Positions 59,929 through 64,000 of a stretch of DNA of 64,000 nt are shown here, in pieces; within the stretch, counting starts at the first letter, position 1; every line of letters starts with the position of its first letter. Made by a program: the position numbers and the translations under genes. The stretch spans positions 4,398,501 to 4,462,500 of the forward strand of contig NC_003280.10 of the NCBI RefSeq assembly GCF_000002985.6. Reading direction: 5' to 3'. This DNA is from Caenorhabditis elegans. Its lineage: Eukaryota; Nematoda; Chromadorea; Rhabditida; Rhabditidae. The notes beneath the pieces were generated by a model. That model was not told where the DNA came from. It saw only the letters and a list, made by a program, of their open reading frames with translations, and did no database searches.

Positions 59929-61851
59929 TCAAGTAGAGTCTTTTCGCAGTGTCTCCAAAAGTTCCGGGACACTCTGCCGAAGTGCTACGTAGTTTCGACG
60001 AGATGTGCAGTATTCGCGATAAATATCGTGATTTTCATCGCCGGCCTGGAATTGTACGAGTATTTGAATAAAACTATAAAACAAATTCTCACAACCAGAA
60101 ATAAATCTATCAATGTCAGCATAACTTCGCGTTCCCGATCCCACTCATCTTTCACATTTTTTCCAGTGAAATCGCGTAATCTGAGCTCCGTTTCGCGGAG
60201 AACTGTCGACGGAGTTTGATCTACGGACGGCTGAAAATATTTAAAATATGTGAAAAACCCCGTTTTCAGAGCAAGAATAAAATATACTTCAGAATCAATG
60301 GCAAAAGCCAGGCACGTGGCGGCGTTGGCGACGACGTCGGATGGAAAACGGCGGTTGTGGACGTACAAAATCGATAATTCCAGGAGGTACTGAACATTGA
60401 AATTGTTGATATTTTGAACTAAAAATGCCGAATTTTGGCTTTTCAAAAATTATTTAAAGCTAAAATTTTTGATTTTTTGGTTATTACGCAGTCTAAAGAT
60501 GAAAATTTTGGATCTCGCCACGCACAAATTACAGTAACATGTTGCTAGCGTGCCGAGACCCATTCGCATAAAATATGGCGAATATTATCATCTTTAGACG
60601 CCTTTGTAATAACCAAATTTGGTTAGCTATCGACTTTAATGTACCTGAAAAAGAAAAAAAAACTGAGAAAAATAGGATAATTATCAAATAAAAATCAATT
60701 TCTGGCTAGCCACAACACGGAAAATCGCCAAAATTCGAGATTTTAGCTAAATTAGGTCTTTTTTCTCGAAATCGTACATAAGTTAGGTGAATTTTCGCCG
60801 GTGACGCCGATAGATAAACGAGCATATAAGTGGAAAAATGAAGCGGCGTCGGAATTGTGATTTTGAATGATAATGATGTCAGAACGAATCTCTCAAGAGC
60901 TGCCATCTGGAAAAAAGTGATAATTTTGAAGATTTCAGTAGAAAAATACCTGCGCCGCGGATTTTTCTATCAACTCAACGCCAATTATATTCTCAATTGT
61001 CAGACAATTTACGTCTTCGAGTTTGCTGAAAAAAATCAATTAAAACTGTTTTATTTCATTGTATACCTGGCAATAACCAAGGTGACCGCTGCCAGTTCAT
61101 CCAATGATGCCTTGTTAACTGACATCATATCGAGGCATTTATCGAGTAGAGCCGCTCCCAAATGAAGAGCTTCAGAGGACACTTTGAGCTGAAAACGACG
61201 GGAAAATATGTTGAGTAGCACTCGTTGCCGGTCTTCAATGCTGAAATTTCTAGAGTTTTCACTAAATCTTCAGCAATTTAATGGTTTTAAAACCTGGAAG
61301 GGCAAAATTGTTGAGTTTTATTTGGAGATTCTGGAATTTCATACACACAGAATAGAGTATGAGGGGCTGGAATGAGTGATGCTGACTTGCAAAGTGCCCT
61401 GTACATTTCTGTAATATCTATATTCGATTGCCAAATCGACAGCATTTGTTTCTCGAAATCCGGCATTTCCAAGCAATAATCGTCGAGATTCGAGAGTCCG
61501 TGAGTTTTCTGTGAAGCCACCGTTTCTTCAGTTACTTTTGATTTTTTAGGCTGCAACTCTTCACACGCGGGGGCGAGGGAAGGCTGAAATTCTGGAAATT
61601 AAGAAAAATCTCTGAAAATAGAGTCTAACCAATTGCCGCTTTTTCGTGCACTGCTTTTTCTCATCCGGTGCATTTTTCTGTGCCGCTGAATATTTTTTAC
61701 TTCGTGTTATCCGTTTAAAATCGACAAAAGACGGCGATTGACTATTGGAGAGGACTGTTTCTGTACTCTGAACGGAATTACTTGATCTATTGAAAAAAAT
61801 ACATTGTTTTACCTGCTCTTTTTTGAGATTTACACTTTTGCGGCGGAGCAT
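59929..61851 (-). CDS. Cyclin with two cyclin folds (A/B-like)
   Basis: Cyclin-family protein, a presumed regulatory subunit of a cyclin-dependent kinase. Exons in transcript order: 61630-61851, 61583 down to a donor at about 61405 (or 61345 or 61294, all the same phase), 61067-61240, 60950-61025, 60778-60906, 60288-60389, 60096-60230, 59929-60045, giving 377 to 414 residues. The first cyclin box reads IEDRQRVLLNIFSRRFQL, SSEALHLGAALLDKCLDMM, LDELAAVTLVIASKLEDVN; the conserved Lys and Glu of the box are the K and E of KLED. The second fold starts MAALERFVLTSLSFKITIPT and continues LLELSILYVHNRRFPSDVVA. The N-terminal ~110 residues are polar and basic, with no clear destruction box. I cannot assign the subtype with certainty; it is diverged from canonical cyclin A. 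Confidence 0.82.
60478..60616. repeat. Short foldback element in a cyclin-gene intron
   Basis: Left TTGGTTATTACGCAGTCTAA (60478 onward) pairs with right TTAGACGCCTTTGTAATAACCA (to about 60616; first 20 bases TTAGACGCCTTTGTAATAAC). The centre carries CATGTTGCTAGCGTGCCGAG. MITE-like and non-coding. Confidence 0.65.
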
Positions 61852-62630
61852 TTGACGAGAGAAAGTGAAAATCGCTTAAAAAATGGCAATATATTGCGCA
61901 AAGAGAAAATTGTTAAATTTTCTACCATCTAGAGCGGATCGTGGTGAAACCATGTCGAATCTTCAATGTATGCGTCTTCAAGACTACGGTAGCCAAAGCT
62001 TTAACATTTTAAATGTTCAAATTCGCTCAACTTTCGATGAGAAAATGTTCTCAATTTTAATTTTAAATAATTCAAGCAATTTTTAAAAACACGTTGAGAA
62101 CAATTTTAAGCTGTTTTGATAAGCTTCGTCTTCGAAATAATTCAATTTCATCGCAGGCAGACTACGGTAGATTACAAAATCTGTGATTTGTCATGCCGGT
62201 GTTTACCCATTTTCGAAATTATCGTCTTTTCAGAACTTTTTCAATTTTAATTCTTTGAATTCGAATTCAAATGCAAAATCGATGCATTTTTATAGAAAAA
62301 TTGATCTAAATATTAAATAGTTTGGCGATAATTTAATCTATTAAAATGTGAAAAATCGATATTTCACGGAATTTATTCCTATCAGATGTTTCAACGTTTG
62401 TTTATAGAAATTAAAAATTATTGCAGTTTTTCGATTTCCCAATGCTTTTATACACTAAATATATTTAAAAGTGTGCTATGACCGAGAAAATTTCCCCGGC
62501 CGTCAGGTCACTGCCTCCCTTCTCTCTTCCTCACTCGCTCTTGCCAAAAATGTTTACAAATAGAATTTTTCGTGATTTTTCATTCAAAAACCGTTTTTAA
62601 AATTTTTTAAATTATAAAAAAGCTTTCAGA
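61852..62630. promoter_or_regulatory. Divergent upstream region of the cyclin gene and vps-18
   Basis: 779 bp between the two start codons. A pyrimidine-rich stretch at 62510-62545 (CCTCCCTTCTCTCTTCCTCA) may be a vps-18 promoter or transcript-start element. CTTTCAG just before the ATG at 62631 looks like a trans-splice acceptor. GACTACGGTAG occurs twice, near 61981 and 62160. Confidence 0.55.
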
Positions 62631-64000
62631 ATGATCAAAAACACTGCGAAAAACAAAAATGGAATTATTACTCGGGCAACTATCGACTTGAAAAAAGATT
62701 TGAAGTGAGTTTTTCGATTTTTTTTTTTTTAACCCAATCATTTTCAGATTCGTAAAATTGACCGCCGTATCCAATTTGGCCGTTCAAAATGGAGAAATGC
62801 TCGCGGCGGTCACTGAAAAGCTGCTCGTTCATTACAGCGAAGGCACTGGGGAGAGGCATCAAGGTTTTTTGTTAAAAATTAAAAATTATTAAAAATTAAA
62901 AATTCAAATTTTTTTTCTCATTTTCAGAAATGTCACTTCCTCTCAACGGCCCTGATCACGTGGCATATATCCATCTTTCGCGTACCGGATTCCACGCAAT
63001 TGTATCATCAAAACTAGGCCATAACTTCTATATTCATCTGAAAAGCAACGCATTTCATCATTTAAAGAAACTTCGTTGCGTGGTGACTGCTGTTGGATGG
63101 AATCCGGATTATTCGAAAGAAACCGACACAACTGGACCGATCCTTCTCGGAACCGCTCAGGGATCAATAATTGAGCTGAACGTCGGAAGCACTGGAATGA
63201 TGACGACACTGAAAGAACTGACGTCACAAGTTGCTCAAATCGCCGAGCAACGGATCACAAGCGCCCCGTCACCGGCAGCAGCGATTACAGATATTCAACT
63301 ATTCCAGTTGGCGGATGATGATCCGAAAAATAAGAAATGGATGGTTATAATCGCTCAGATGGCTCGCCTGATCGTTCTGATCACAGATAACGAGCCGGCG
63401 CCAGTTGTAAAGCTCGGAGGATTCACGAGCTCTGCGTCTCTTCAAGCAGGCTTAATGAATCTTGCAACAGAACAAGCTCCTTCTACAACATTCCATTCAT
63501 TCTTCACATCACCAAATACTCTACAACACACGATAAGCTCTTCGAAATTCTCGGAAAAATTCAAAAATCACGGATTTTTGACGATGCACCCGACTATTGC
63601 AGAGCCAAAGAGATATGCGTGGCTTTCGCCGGATGGAATTTCGATTGGAAATGTTAATATTTATGCGGAGAGGATTCAAGATGTTTTAGTGGAAGAGTTC
63701 AATATTGAGTTCGTTTTTAGACTAAAAAGTAGCCTAAAAACACGGAATAAACCGGACTTTTCAACAAAAAACCTAAAAAAAATCATTTTCTAGAGAAAAT
63801 TTCAGTAAAAAATTCGCAAAAAAAGAAAAAAACTATAGATTTTTCAAATATTTGTTAATTTTAATGAGAAAAAAGTTATTAAAAATTCAATTTTTTCTTG
63901 AAAAAAATTGAAAAACGAAAAATATCCGATTTTTGTATATTTTCATTAAAAAATCCGACCTTTTTCGCTCATTTTTCTTCGTTTTTTAAACAATTTTTCA
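62631..64000 (+). CDS. vps-18: VPS-18, HOPS/CORVET subunit, 5' part (continues beyond the window)
   Basis: Homologue of yeast Pep3/Vps18 and fly deep orange, a core subunit of the CORVET and HOPS tethering complexes in endosome-to-lysosome fusion. Visible exons: 62631-62704, 62748-62863, 62928 to a donor at about 63708 (GA then GTTCGT), 323 residues in phase. The N-terminal beta-propeller of the Pep3/Vps18 family is recognisable: FVKLTAVSNLAVQNGEMLAA, CVVTAVGWNP, GPILLGTAQGSIIEL, and AEPKRYAWLSPDGISIGNV. The clathrin-repeat region and RING finger lie outside. The window ends in ATTTTTCA, which may be the acceptor of the next intron with the exon starting just beyond base 64000. Confidence 0.9.

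Noticed and set aside
60500..60640. Possible cyclin exon after the acceptor-like TTTTTCAG near 60650
   Set aside because: It is part of a foldback element, contains stops in the needed frame, and the exons at 60778 and 60389 join in phase with continuous cyclin homology.
1..64000. tRNA, rRNA, CRISPR array, bacterial operon or phage features
   Set aside because: No cloverleaf with a GGTTCRANYCC arm, no regularly spaced array with unique spacers, and the spliced gene structure throughout is nematode nuclear.

Overview
The window reads as Caenorhabditis elegans nuclear DNA. It is AT-rich, with short introns ending in TTTTCAG and diverged long introns full of foldback repeats and TTAGGC (nematode telomere) tracts. 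Several proteins are recognisable C. elegans products: MLT-7, SOD-5, BPNT-1, TOE-1 and VPS-18. From memory this is the ZK430 region of chromosome II, running into the vps-18 locus. Gene names come from protein recognition; exon limits were worked out by hand from splice consensus and reading-frame phase.

Layout. 1-6033 (+): 3' part of mlt-7, a moulting heme peroxidase that begins left of the window. 8918-18053 (+): a separase-like (peptidase C50) gene with catalytic His and Cys, split inside the protease domain by a 947 bp Tc1/mariner-type element. 19185-20513 (+): sod-5. 21787-23712 (+): bpnt-1. 24126-26394 (-) and 26711-33997 (+): a head-to-head pair, the WD-repeat SOF1/DCAF13 homologue and toe-1 (HEATR1/UTP10), both belonging to the ribosomal small-subunit processome. 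34903-42325 (+): three tandem nuclear hormone receptor paralogues with the same exon plan, separated before the third by a ~1.4 kb near-perfect palindrome.

42765-54651 (-): a two-pore potassium channel whose reading frame continues in phase through an ~860-residue cytoplasmic tail ending at 46141. A second, paralogous set of tail exons (42765-44611) lies downstream and is phase-compatible as an alternative 3' end. 54652-59928: a long, repeat-filled upstream region of the channel gene. 59929-61851 (-): a cyclin with two cyclin folds, divergent from vps-18 (62631 to the window end, +).

The genes share no single pathway, apart from the processome pair and the duplicated receptors. The most notable features are the transposon-split separase-like gene, the channel with duplicated terminal modules, and the inter-receptor palindrome. 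I saw no tRNA, rRNA, CRISPR array or bacterial-type feature.
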